DNA of 64,000 bases from Nigrospora sphaerica (Eukaryota; Ascomycota; Sordariomycetes; Amphisphaeriales; Apiosporaceae), in NCBI GenBank assembly GCA_018287875.1, contig JAGVVL010000022.1, positions 3,472,001 through 3,536,000 of the forward strand. The letters are read 5' to 3'. Each line of letters opens with the position of its first letter. The first letter of the stretch is position 1. The translations under genes were made by a program, and so were the position numbers. Of this stretch, positions 1-12,388 are shown piece by piece. The notes beneath the pieces were generated by a model, which did not search any database, had not been told where the DNA came from, and was given only the letters and a program-made list of their open reading frames with translations.

Positions 1-87
1 AACGGCCAGGGAGACGAGGGCGAGGACGATGACGGCTGGGTCGGTGGTCTCAACGAGAGGCTGAAATTCAACTACCCTGTAGGCTGA
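1..87 (+). CDS. C-terminal end of an unidentified acidic protein (5' truncated)
   Basis: Frame 1 is open from the window edge to a TGA at 85-87, giving 28 residues with an acidic run (GDEGEDDDGW) followed by NERLKFNYPVG. The other two plus-strand frames stop within the first 64 bases. The gene lies mostly outside the window, so no function can be given. The next 1.4 kb has no continuation. It could be a chance open frame, but the composition (acidic stretch, then a hydrophobic/aromatic end) looks like a real C-terminus. Confidence 0.4.
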   Translation, partial: NGQGDEGEDDDGWVGGLNERLKFNYPVG

Positions 88-1530
88 GCATTCCGCCTGC
101 GGGACAGATGTACCGGCGGGCAGCAACAGCGGGCAGGGGACACAGCGTATGCCGGCTCGTGGAAACATCCAAAGGGGCTTCTGGTTGCGATATGAGCGAG
201 CATGCAAGATGGACAGAAGACGCACCAACGCGGAACTCGATGTACTGTCATTGATCGGTCAATTTTTGACTCGGGCGAGCGACCCACGTCTTGTTGGTTT
301 GGCCCCTTTCGCGATGTTGGTGGACGTCGTGTAGTATTAAAACCTACGGATTTTTGCTTTCGGGGTCCGTCCCGGTAGCCTGTCCGAGGACGAGCAATTT
401 TGATACCCAATCCCACTTCATTTCATCCGATTGCCAGCGCGGTCGACTTGCCTAGCTGGGTTCGTAGGCCTGCTTTAAGCACGCGAGACTGGATAGAAAT
501 CGATTTTTTTAATAAATAAAAAAAAAACAACTTCACCGACTTTGGGACTTCAAAAAGCACTTGTTGGGAGCCGGTTGCCGCTCCAAACGGCGCCACCGCT
601 AGCGTATCGGCACCTGGATCCACGTGGATGGTAAGCCCGACTGGGTTTTTGGATCTACGGCAAGGGAGATGAGAGCCCCCCAAAAGAGGAAATGGCCTTT
701 GACGGTGGCCTGGCAGCCTGCAAACCGGCTGTGTTCGGGGGGACCATCCGTTGTGGCCTCGGGAATAGGGGAAGAACGTCCGTCACGGCCTCGCGGATTA
801 GGGGGACAATTTCCCGTCGTAACCTCGAGTGTGCGTCGGGGTCATTGATGATGCTTAGAGGCGGGTTGTGATGAAGCCGGGAACTGGACCAGTAAGGACT
901 CCTTTACCATGGCTCCTGCCCCTGGAGCCGGGCGTGCCATAGTCTTGACGCAGCACAGCGCCGGCGGGGGGAACAATGATCCTCAAATACCGGCGTGCCT
1001 TTTCATTTTCCTTTGTTTCCCCGTAACGACCCGCGCAAAACCTCCGCAGGTTTGCTGGGGAACCGGCTAGAAGTTGCGCGTCCTTCGGAATAGGTGATGA
1101 TGACGTCGTCGTCCGACGTGATCTGGCCGGGGCGCTAGGGAGCCCTATCGGGCAAGATCCACGCCCGCTTCCCTTCGGTGCAATTCCAAGCCCGCAAGGG
1201 AAAACGTTTGGCCTCGGTGGGGAAGCGTCTTGGGTAAGCGGAAACCCCACCGCCGACTCCCTTCTTTCCCCTGGGGCTAACAAAGGCTGCGGAAGCTTGT
1301 ATGCTGTAGGAGGCGCACGCCGTCCGGGACACGGCGTGTCTTCGGGCCCGTTATTGCTCCATCCGGGTCGTACGAAGGCTGGATGGGAAGAAGCCCCTGG
1401 CTGATTAATCAGGGCCGGGCGAAACCCTCCCAAAAAAAAAACCGGGATTGCATCACGGGCGGCCAGGCCGGTCGAGTGTCCCCCCACCCGGCGGGCGCCG
1501 CTCGGTCGATATCAGGGCTCGTCGTGTGAG
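88..1530. other. Intergenic region with a degenerate tandem repeat
   Basis: No convincing coding frame was found; the open frames on either strand have no family resemblance and poor third-position bias. At 748-846 a roughly 32-33 bp unit beginning CCGTYRYRRCCTCG recurs about three times with substitutions (748-779, 780-812, 813-846). A ten-base A run lies near 1432-1441. The distal part presumably includes the promoter of the flavin reductase gene. Confidence 0.5.
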
Positions 1531-1538
1531 TATATAAG
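1531..1538 (+). promoter_or_regulatory. TATA box of the OYE-like gene
   Basis: TATATAAG lies about 200 bp upstream of the ATG at 1730 and is followed by a CA-rich stretch near 1630-1650 and a pyrimidine-rich tract at about 1665-1725, a common arrangement before strongly expressed fungal genes. Confidence 0.5.
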
Positions 1539-1615
1539 TCGGAGGGGAGCGCAACCCCGTCGTCTGTTTCCCCGGCCAAGTGGTAGAGCAGGAATCATTA
1601 GCAGCCTTTCGTTAG

Positions 1616-3016
<1,401 letters not shown>

Positions 3017-3425
3017 TCACCACGTACATTGTTGGCGCGGGTTTGGATCAAGACAGAGTAGCATGGGCTCGGAGTTTGAAGCGGGAATTCTGTTGAATGT
3101 ATACATCCAATAATAGACCAATCGTTATTTTGTTTCGAACTGATCTTTGTACGACTCAGTACAGCGCTCTACCCTCCATTGATGCACCTTGGTAACGTCA
3201 GGCGTCAGTGCGAAGCATTCGGTGAGGACCCGGGTAATAATTCTCGAGTATCCCATTCCCAATACCTAAAACCGCTGGAAGAGATGTTCCCTGCGACTTT
3301 TACCAAACCGGTATCCGGCTTCCCCGCCATGTTTCTCTCGATACTAAGCATGTCTTGCCGCCTTCACCGAGTTCCTGCGGACTGGAAGGGCAGAAGCGAT
3401 GTGTGGGCGGTGCAGTCACCGCCCC
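3017..3425. other. Convergent intergenic spacer
   Basis: This 409 bp lies between the stop codons of two converging genes. It is AT-richer than its flanks and contains TGTATACATCCAATAATAG-like sequence suited to 3' processing. No gene was seen. Confidence 0.5.
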
Positions 3426-5340
3426 CTAGATTCCCATTTTCTCCCCGTCGATGCCCGCTCCCTTCAGCCGTGTCCGCAGCAACTTCCGTTCCACGCCCAG
3501 GCACAGCATGCGGAGAAGCAGCCGGCCGACGTCGAAGCTGCGGGCCTCCAGCGCCTCTTGAAGGTTGAAGGACGTGCGTTTTGCGCGGGCTGCTAGCAAG
3601 TCGGCCAGGACAACCTCGGTATGGGAGCGTAGGGCACCGTGACCGAAGGCATCGTCTTCGTATACCGTCATGTTTCCCGTAACGTCGGCAATGAGGCGGC
3701 CCAAGTGAAAGGGGACGTACATGTCGTCGGTGAAGGTGCGGATCGTGACGGGCACTGTATTGGCCGCCAGCCGCCCCAGGTCGTACAGGTCGGTCGGCAT
3801 CGCCTGTCGATGCACCCAGTCCGCCGCTGGCCCATACGGTTGCAGTGGCGCCCAGTCTTGGAAGAAGAAGGGGTAGATCATCTCGCCCGAGAGGAATAAG
3901 GGCGTTCGCACTAGCCCCTGATGGCGCCGCTGAAGTTCCTGTCCCAGCTCCGTCTCGTCGTTTGGACCCTGCGGGTTGGGCGTTGTCTTGGTTCGACGGA
4001 GCACTCGGCCAGGGTCGTGCAGGTGCGCCTCGTGGCCCTTGGTCACCCACCAGAATTCGTCGGCGAAGGTGCTGGCTGCTAATCGGTACGCTGACCAGTT
4101 TGAAGCCGATCCCTTGCCAGCGTACTCGGTTTCGTAGAGAATGGCCATGGTGGGCCGCGTGTGTAGGATCCATCGCTCCTCGGCCACGAACAGCCTGAGG
4201 GACTCGGGCTGCAGTGCGCCGCCCTCCTGCAGCTCAACGTGCATCTGTTGGAAGACGCGGTGCGTGGGCTCCCAGTAGCTCCGAATGCCAAAATTACGGC
4301 CGATGGTTAGAAACCGGCGCGCCGTGAGGAAGTCCTTGTAGGCCCGGTAAATCTTGTGCAAGCCACCCGGGTGCCGGGGCAGTTCGTATGGCGGCGCCCG
4401 CGTTGCGAGGTGTATCGTGATGGCCCATAGGACGTCAATGTCCCCGGGGTACTGGGCGTAGTACGCCTTGTTGGACTCGATGACCTGCTGGTACAGTTCC
4501 AGGAAAACCTCGTCTGGTGTTGCGCTCACGGGCGCCTGGCCGGCCAGGTACATGACCCTCTCAACTCCTCCAGGGTGGAAAGACAGGAGACTACTGGCAA
4601 CGTAACCCCCGTACGACTGCCCCAAGTACGTGAGCTTGAGCTCGTGGTGGTACCCAATGTTGTGCAGCCGTTGCTGCATCGCCAAGCGGACCGATTCAAT
4701 GTCGTGCGCTATGTCGTCGGTCCGCAACTTGAGGTAGTCTTCCTGAGGCGTATCCGGGCGGATCTTGGGCTCGCTCTCGCCACATCCTCGGTAGTCGAGG
4801 TATAAGACGATGTAGCCCCTCGGAAGAAAATAGTCGTTGATGCCCGTCACTCTGTAGGCGCTGGTTAGCCGTGGCAAGGGCGTCGTTGCAACGAGAAAAC
4901 AGAATACGAATCACGACCTCCACGGGGACCGTCCTGTGAAAATGAGAAAGACGGCGGAAGACAGTATGCCGGGAAGGAGAGCGCGGCGTAATGGCTGACC
5001 TCCGGTAGGTGTTCTTAGCACCAGGACCACCGACAAGGTAACACAGGACTTTCTTGCCCTTGCTGGAGATTGCGTCGAGAATCTCGGGCGTCGTGTCTAC
5101 GCCCGCGGTGGCAGTCTTGATGGCATTCAACTCGGCCTGCGTGATGTCGGGCCGCATCTTGGCCGTCACCATCTTGGCCTTCAGTTGGATCCATCGCTCG
5201 CATTCCGCCTCGGCCTTGGCATGGTCCCAAAGAGACTTGAAGGTGAGGTCATGAACCTTGAAACGTTCCACCACGGCCAACGCGAGAATCTCCTCGTAGT
5301 ACTGGCTGCGGATCCAGCGTGCTGCCCCGCCACCGGCCAT
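3426..5340 (-). CDS. Alpha/beta hydrolase, S33 proline iminopeptidase-like
   Basis: The model is complement(3426..4851, 5000..5340), 588 aa. The 148-nt intron has a GTCAGC donor, a GCTAAC branch site and a CTACAG acceptor, and the frame is kept (AG|A). Family features are the oxyanion motif GGPG just before the intron, YLDYRGCGES, nucleophile elbow GQSYGGY (Ser193), acid in TDDMYV (Asp489 or Asp490) and base in FGHGALR (His518). SGEMIYPFFFQDW matches the cap region of fungal prolyl aminopeptidases. The likely role is release of N-terminal proline or another small residue from peptides, probably cytosolic since no signal peptide is seen. The about 100 residues before GGPG do not resemble the usual N-terminal beta-strands, so the 5' end may be wrong: an upstream exon could be missing, or translation may start further up in the same open frame, which reaches 5730. 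Confidence 0.8.
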
Positions 5341-8300
5341 TTGTGTGTTGTATGGGCTGTCTATTGCCACTTTCTGGTGCTTAATGCTGGGGGTCTCGGA
5401 AGAGTCATCCGTCACGCCCGGCCGCGCTTTCTTTCTTGGTGAGATAAGATGGGGATGGGTCCGAGAGAAAGGAGTCGGCGAGGTAGGTACGTAGCACTCG
5501 AGGGGCGAGGAAGTTGCAACACAGCCGGCTCTTATGTGGCAATGGAAAACTTGTGATGCATCCATTGAAGCCTCGCTTCGAGCCCTTGTCCCCGTTTGCC
5601 CGATACCACCACGGAATCCGGGGTCATCGACATGGACTCGGGATGCCTGTGTCACTGAATGCGTGCCCTTTCGTGTGACCCGGATGCATGTGCGTGCTTT
5701 CAGCGCGCCGAGCCCTGTCTCCTCGCCCAAAACCCTGCCTCACCAACCAACCGCCGTCTCACGGGCCCGAGCTGGGACCCGAGAGGAGAGCAGCTCCCGG
5801 ATGCTAGCTACGAAGTGCCGTCGTCCGAGGGCAACGAGAGCACCATGCGCTCAGCCTTGGGCGCTCGGTTTCCGGTCCCACCAACCGCAGCAGCAGTAGC
5901 CGGATGCGGTGCTCACCCCTGAGCATACCAACCCCCAAGCCACATCCACGGCTTGTCAAACGCCCACGGGAGGTAGCATTGGCTGTTCAGATGCTGGCTT
6001 AGCGAGGGTTGGAAGCGAAGCGAAGCCGAAACAAAAGAAGACCTGGCAACCAGAAGCGACGCCGCGTGAGATGGCGTCACCCTGCATCTCCGTCCGAGAT
6101 TCCTATTGCACAGGCTGCATTCCTTTCAGCATTCGGACCACACAGCCTGCCATGCCAATCGGCCCAAAGCGTCGACCTGCTGACCCAGCCGCCAGATCAT
6201 TTCCAAGCGGGTGATGGGGTACCCCTCACACCAACAGGCACACGACAGAACCCCCACGAACGGCTTCGCTCACGTTTTGTCCGCGCGGGGGAGCGGGTGG
6301 ACAGCGGGTGCGAGTGACAACCTTCGCGTGGATCATCCGGCTGTTTTGGCTGTGCTCCGGGGCCGTCCCATCCCGGAGGAGACGAAGCTGTCGTCACACA
6401 GACAGCGTTTGGCCGCATGCCCACCCCTTCGGCGAGCCCTCCGTCCCTCGGGCCAGATTCCACGACAAATCGGCTGCCGACTGACTCTACCAATGGCCGC
6501 TCCCAGACCTCAAGGTCTAATGGCAGGGAATATGGGAAACCAATGATATTCGCCCGGCGGAGGAGAACCAACCAAAACAATCAGAGGGTTAGCCGCCGCC
6601 ATTCGTATCAGAACCTGTTGTAAGCGGCGCAAGGCATATTGGATGCCTCTAATAAATGCAACGGCCCTCTTGGGAGAATAGCCGAAGGCCGGCTGCCGTC
6701 CCTACCCGCTGGTCCCTTCCACGCCCCGTCCGTCCCGGGTCCCTCGAGCAAAGCACAACCTGCGCCATACCGGCCATATTCCTGGCAGAACAGCTGGATC
6801 TCCCGTTGGGGACGTGTGGCCGCATTTCGTACACGACCTGTCCCTCCGGTACGTGCCCCAGAACCTCCGGCACCCCGCCGCCCAAGAGGTCGCTTGTACA
6901 GGGGGAACCTTGCAATACCGGCGGTGAGCGACAGAGATCGGCGGCGGCGGAGGAACAAGGGATTTGGCATAGCCGACGTGGGGAAGACGATGTTCCTTGC
7001 ATCAATTCAGCATGCATAATCCGGTCCGGCACGTAGCTGCCGGCGCCTGGTAGAGGCTGCACGTGGCGGTCCCTGTAAAGGAAAAGAACGAACCCCATCT
7101 CCCACCGGCCCTGGTCCCCTACCAGTCCCCCTTCGGAGTGGCCTCCGACCGCATCTGCACTTTCAATTGGAATTGCCCATCCTCGCTGTCAGCGGCGCAA
7201 TATGCCGCCTCTGCGCAAAGGGCAGTGTCAGGTGTTACCCAAGTGCTGATTGTAACATGCTGCGAGCTCCTTTACAACTCCCCTTGGACCCTTCGTGCTG
7301 CTTGGTAGCCGTCACTGCGCCGTAGAGCGGCCTCGATGGACAGAACGGTTGAAACGGTGTTGCTGAATACACGCCTTGTCTGCAAGCAAATCTCTGCGAG
7401 CCGCAACTTACAGGTTTCGGCATGTCCAGGGACCAATTGCCGCATACTCTAGGTTAGCAGATTGTTTGCAGTGTACAAAGGCTCCCGTGTTCCCCTTTTC
7501 AATACTTTTGGAAACTACACAGCATCCGTTGGGGACTGGACTTTCAAGTGTTACTAAAACTAGGCTGTGCAATATGTTACTTTCACCCGTCCAGACTGCG
7601 CAAGGGCAAGCTACCCGTCAGGTTTTCGGTGGACAGATTGAAGCTTCTGATACCTACATAGGGGTATTGATGCAACTGGAATCGTTTAAGATTAGTTTCA
7701 ACCGGCCTCGAGGCCCGTGTGCGTTGCAATCAGCCACTGGAAGCGGGGTTCGCAACGAACTTAGCATCGAAGTTAACTGGATCAACCATATGATGGCTGT
7801 GCCAGCCAATTCCGGAACTATTTAAGCACGACTCTGGGAATCGTAGAGGAAGTGGGCCTACCGAAGATTCTCGCGGGTGGGTTGCAACGGAACACACACC
7901 TTTCTTGTTCCATCTCCTTCCCCCTTCTCTGTCGCTCGTGTCAGTCCGAAGTTTCCACGAGACACAGATCCGCGTTGGATACACGACAACCCATGTAGGG
8001 AACAAGGGCGTGGAGTCTGGAGTTCGGTAGGGTGGAACAAAAGAGCAACCACTGTGAAGGCGCCCCGGCCCGGAAATGCCAGCGGTCTGTAGCAAAGCTT
8101 AGTGTGCCTTATGAAACCATCGACAAGACAGACCGCGAGAGCACGAGGGGTTGCGTGCGTGCATTCTGTCGTATCCAGGACTGACTTCTCTGCCTCAAGC
8201 CCCGTGGTTCGGTCTCTCAAACACGCGATGTGAGCCGTGTCCTGTCGTAGACACATCCGTTGCTGTTCGTGTTGGCAGGCGGGGTGTGCCTCCTGCCCGT

Positions 8301-9822
8301 CGGCCGTAGAAATTGACAGGCAGGCAAGATGGCCAACAATGTTGGGCTACCAAAGGCGGGGTGCGTATGAGTCGCTGCTTGCGCGATTTTGGGGCTCTGC
8401 GCAACCCGTCAGCGTTCCATCAAGGGACTAACGGCCTCCCTAAGGTAGATGTGCGACTGGCCATATTCAGCGTGCTTTCGGCCGAGATGTCTGCAGGACC
8501 TTCGGCAGGACCCAAATAAGGTTTCGATGCTCCCGAAGAACCAAGATTATCGAAACCTACGTGAACTGACACCTTGTCTCGTGCGGCCACTCATCCATAC
8601 GCCACGTTGGCTGCCAGCCACGGAGGCAGGCATACGGCAGGTTCACGATGGGTCCCAGCACATGGGGATGCTCCAGGGGCGATAGCGTGGTCGGCGAATT
8701 CGGCGATCCACAGGTGACATGCTCGCAGCGCACACTACACTCCGGTATTTGGATCCGGCTTGCCGGCAGCTTGGCCATCCTTGCTGCCTCTGAGCTGGCC
8801 CGCAAGTCGCTAGGCTGGCTCGCCGCTGGAGAGCGGAGGGCAAGAGACGGGCCACAGCGTAGTAGCGCTCTTTGGCGGAAATGATTCCCAAAACGGCAAG
8901 ACCGTCCAGCTGACGAGCCTTGCTTTTTACGGTGCATCCAAGACAATGTTGGCTTGTTCTGTCGGGGCGGGAGCGGAGCGGAGCAGTGCGTTGATTGGTC
9001 GGCGGACGCAGCGCCGCCAGCGGGCACCAAGACGTGGAGACCCGTGAGACCCAATCGCCGATCTCTCAACGGAGGCCTACTCGAACAGTGATCAAGGTCC
9101 TTCCCTGCTACTGGCCACCTAGCCATCCTCTTGCCCGATGGCGCCCCAACCAGGCAAAGACCCCGAGATCTTTCATGGGGCTTCTTGGCTGTTCCTTGGC
9201 ACGCCTGTCCTCGCTCTTCGCTGTCGTGGCGTACTTGTATATTGCGCCATGCAGCCGGGCCTTGTCAGAGTCCTCGCCTTTGTGGGCGCGTCGGACGGTT
9301 CGTCTTTGTCTGTGCCATCCTGGTTAATAAATAGTCTGGTTTCCCGGCGCCCCGCGTACGTGACTGAGAGTGGTGGGACGACAGTGGATTGCCAGACAGT
9401 CGGCATGGGTGGGAGCGCATCGTCTGGCGATGGAACCGGCGAAAGTGTCGTCGCGCCGAGTGGCTGCCCAGTGGAGTTCCAGCAAGGATAACACGAACTG
9501 ATCTGGACCGGCCTGGTTGGGGCTGACGATACATCATCTCGGAAATAGAGCAAAATTCGACGGTGAGGTGATCGACCGTGCCCGAATTGGGTGCCATGGA
9601 AGTTGGGAACAGCCTTGATCCTCCCACTCTGGTCTTCAAGAGGTTCGCCACTGAGTGGTGGCTACTAAACATGAAGTTTGCAGCGACTAGCTGAAATCCA
9701 CAAAAGCAGAACCTGCCAAGCATCTGTGGCCTCGAAATCGATACAACAATCGAAAGATAGGTGCTTCTTTGGCATGGCCCAACTTGCTGGGAGACATGGT
9801 AACATAACCCAAAACCCCGTGC
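5341..9822. other. 4.5 kb gene-free stretch
   Basis: Both strands were read. The longest open frames (about 100-190 residues, for example near 8.6-9.1 kb minus and 7.4-7.8 kb plus) overlap each other, have mixed codon use, no recognisable domain and no partner exons with good splice sites. No RNA gene or transposon ends were recognised. Regulatory sequence for the two flanking minus-strand genes is probably included: the hydrolase promoter at the left edge and the regulator 3' end at the right. Confidence 0.4.
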
Positions 9823-12388
9823 TTATGCATCCCACCGCGCCCACGTCTTCTCGGGCTGCCACTCATCCCTGAACATTTGAGAAACAAAGTGTAAATCTCG
9901 TTCCCAAACAAAGGGGCGACCGGGCTCGGGTCTAAATCTGTCGTACTCGGGCATTACAGGCAAGCCCTTCTTCATCGACTCGGCTCGCGTCAACTCGTAA
10001 TCCGTTGCCACTATACCCGCATCCATTAGCATTCGGCCCTGACGCCTCAGAAAAAGCGAGGCACTCACAGTCCCCACTGGCAGCTTCACACAGCCTCTCC
10101 ATGAGCCTCCTCTGTCCCTCGCTGATATCTTTGTACTGGCATTTCTTCTGCGAGTCGTTCCTGGTGGCCAGAATTGCACTCCAGTCCGCCGTGAGGGGGT
10201 TGAAGCCCCGCCGGAAGTAGGTCCAGACCATGAGAATGATATTCGCGCCAAATTGCAAGTCTTCCATGATTTCCGGCATATCATAACGCTTCTGTGTTAA
10301 GCATCAGGGACCATCGGCCAGCAGCAGTGAGATTCGGTACCTACCTCACAGTTGTTGTCTCTTGCATAACGGTATCTGTCTTTCGACGTTGCTGAGATCT
10401 CATGTAACAGTATGAAAACTGTGACATATACGGTGAAGAAGCAATTGGCATCTTTGCTCTTTTGCATCAGTGTCCAAAGGCTCTTCAGTACCCGCTCTCT
10501 GGGTCTTTTTAGAATGGCTTCTTGGATGAAAGAGTCGAACTGCTGCGCAGCCATGCGGGGGACAGAAATATGACCAGGGGGGAACGGGTAGTCGGGGTGA
10601 GTTTCCGGCTCCATATCCAACTTGTCCTGTCCGACTATCGCCAGTGACTTGGTCGTGTGTCCTGCAGAGCTGTTAGCGGCAAGCGAAGGCATGGCCATTC
10701 TCGAACTTACGCATCCCAAACCAGAGCAGCACAACGTCCTTCATGAACGTCTGCAAGTTGATTCCAGAAGACTCGCCCTACCGCGAAGTGAGCATACAAT
10801 ACTAGGTCTTGGTATCAGGGATAACTCCAACCTCGACGTGGAGCATGTGGTCCCACCTGGAGTTAGTTAGCCAATGACCTCCAGGGATGGACCCAGATGA
10901 CGGCAAGGGCCGAAGACTCACGCTGCCTCGTAAGTGTCACGGACCAGTGGGTGGACGTTTTCCTGCTGCGCAAAGAGCACAAAAGCTTCTTTGGCGTTTT
11001 TCTTGGCGTACGCATCGAAATCTTTGGACGTTCTATCGATGTTGACCAGCGCATAGGGGGGTATAGGGGTATGCCTAGGACGGCCCTGTCTGTCGATCCA
11101 CAAACGGTCCGTCATGTCGCCTTTCCTAGGCTTGAACTTCCGAACGTCCATACGGAATGGCTGAGAGCACAAGCCCTCGCTCACCTCAATGGTGCGGATC
11201 GTGGTGTCGGCCCAGTCCGCATCCGGCATGTCGTACATGGTGCTGCCCTGCCACCTCTTGGTCAGACTAAGGCCGGCTCTGCGATGGAGGATGGCCGACG
11301 TGAGCTTCCACCGGACGCATTCGATCTTGTGGATGACCTTCTTCGAGTCCATGGCGACATCGAGGCACGTCTTGCAGGGGCCCTGGGCGCCGGGTTCCTG
11401 ATTGGGGAGGCACTAATCCCAATTAGCCACATCCGAGTTGGACATTGGGCAGGTTGACAGGCTGCCGATCACCTACCCGTTTCCGCTGCATTTGACAGCG
11501 CAAACATGCACTGATCTGCCGCGTCTTGCCCGTCTGTTCGCGATCCGCAGGGGCGAGAGCACCGCGCTTCCGAGGGTTTCTCGGTTCCAGGGAACCCTGG
11601 ACGCTCGAGTTGAGGGTCTTGGAATGGTGTATGGATTCTGCAGCTGTCACATTTGCATAGACCTCAGTGGGAGTGTCTCGGAAGCTCGGGATGGATAGAA
11701 AGGGCCCATCTAGTGGCGATGAGCTCGTCGAACCGTCGGATGCTACAGAAGAGCTCATGTGGCCGAATTCTGCGTCGGCATAATCGACCACATCCCACCC
11801 ATGGGTAACGTCTTCGCTGCCGGACATGTGGCAGTGTATCGGCATGTTGTAACTCTGCTCGTGCCGGGAGGCCATCACGGCCTGACCGGTGAAGTGGAAC
11901 GGCGCACTGGTGTCTGGGGCGTGATGCCCGACCGGGTGAGGGTGGTAGGCCTGGAAGGTGCCATCGGGCGGGCTCGTATCACTGGAGCGCCCTGGCTGGT
12001 TGGAGGTCGGTATCTGCATAGTGTGGTACTGGGTGTAGAACGGTGATACCTGGAAGGAGGAGAGGAAGGCAGTCGGGCTTGGGGGCCACGGCTGCCACGG
12101 GCCCGGCGGGGCGGAGATGCTGGGAAAATCCTGAGGCATGGCAAAGAAGCTGTGGATGCCCACGGTCGCACCCGGTGAAACCAGAGCTGACTGCTCATTC
12201 TGGAGGGTTGACGGATGGCGGGCCATGGTTGGCCCCCATGGCATCTGGTTTCGAAAAACAGGTCCGAAGCCATGCTGAGGCGTAGAAGATGTCGCAGCAA
12301 GGCCGGAATGATCAGGCGTGTCAGCGACGTGCGAGGGGGTAAACCCGTCTCCTAAGATTTCCAAATCACTCGTTGCCGGCTGCGACAT
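9823..12388 (-). CDS. Zn(II)2Cys6 fungal-type transcription factor
   Basis: The seven-exon model is complement(9823..10010, 10069..10291, 10345..10661, 10711..10777, 10832..10856, 10922..11412, 11477..12388), 740 aa, with every junction frame-consistent. The start is ATG at 12388; a longer reading would need a non-ATG start. Residues 1-285 are low-complexity and rich in Pro, Ser, Gln and His. A basic stretch (RKRGALAPADREQ) leads into the binuclear zinc cluster: Cys295-x2-Cys298-x6-Cys305-x11-Cys317-x2-Cys320-x15-Cys336. The third cysteine is the first codon after an intron. The remaining 400 residues form a helical domain seen in other sordariomycete C6 regulators. It probably binds DNA and acts in the nucleus; its targets are unknown. 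The nearest genes are the hydrolase 4.5 kb away and the dioxygenase 4 kb away, so no cluster role is claimed. The long Cys5-Cys6 gap is unusual against the common 6-9 residues. Confidence 0.88.
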
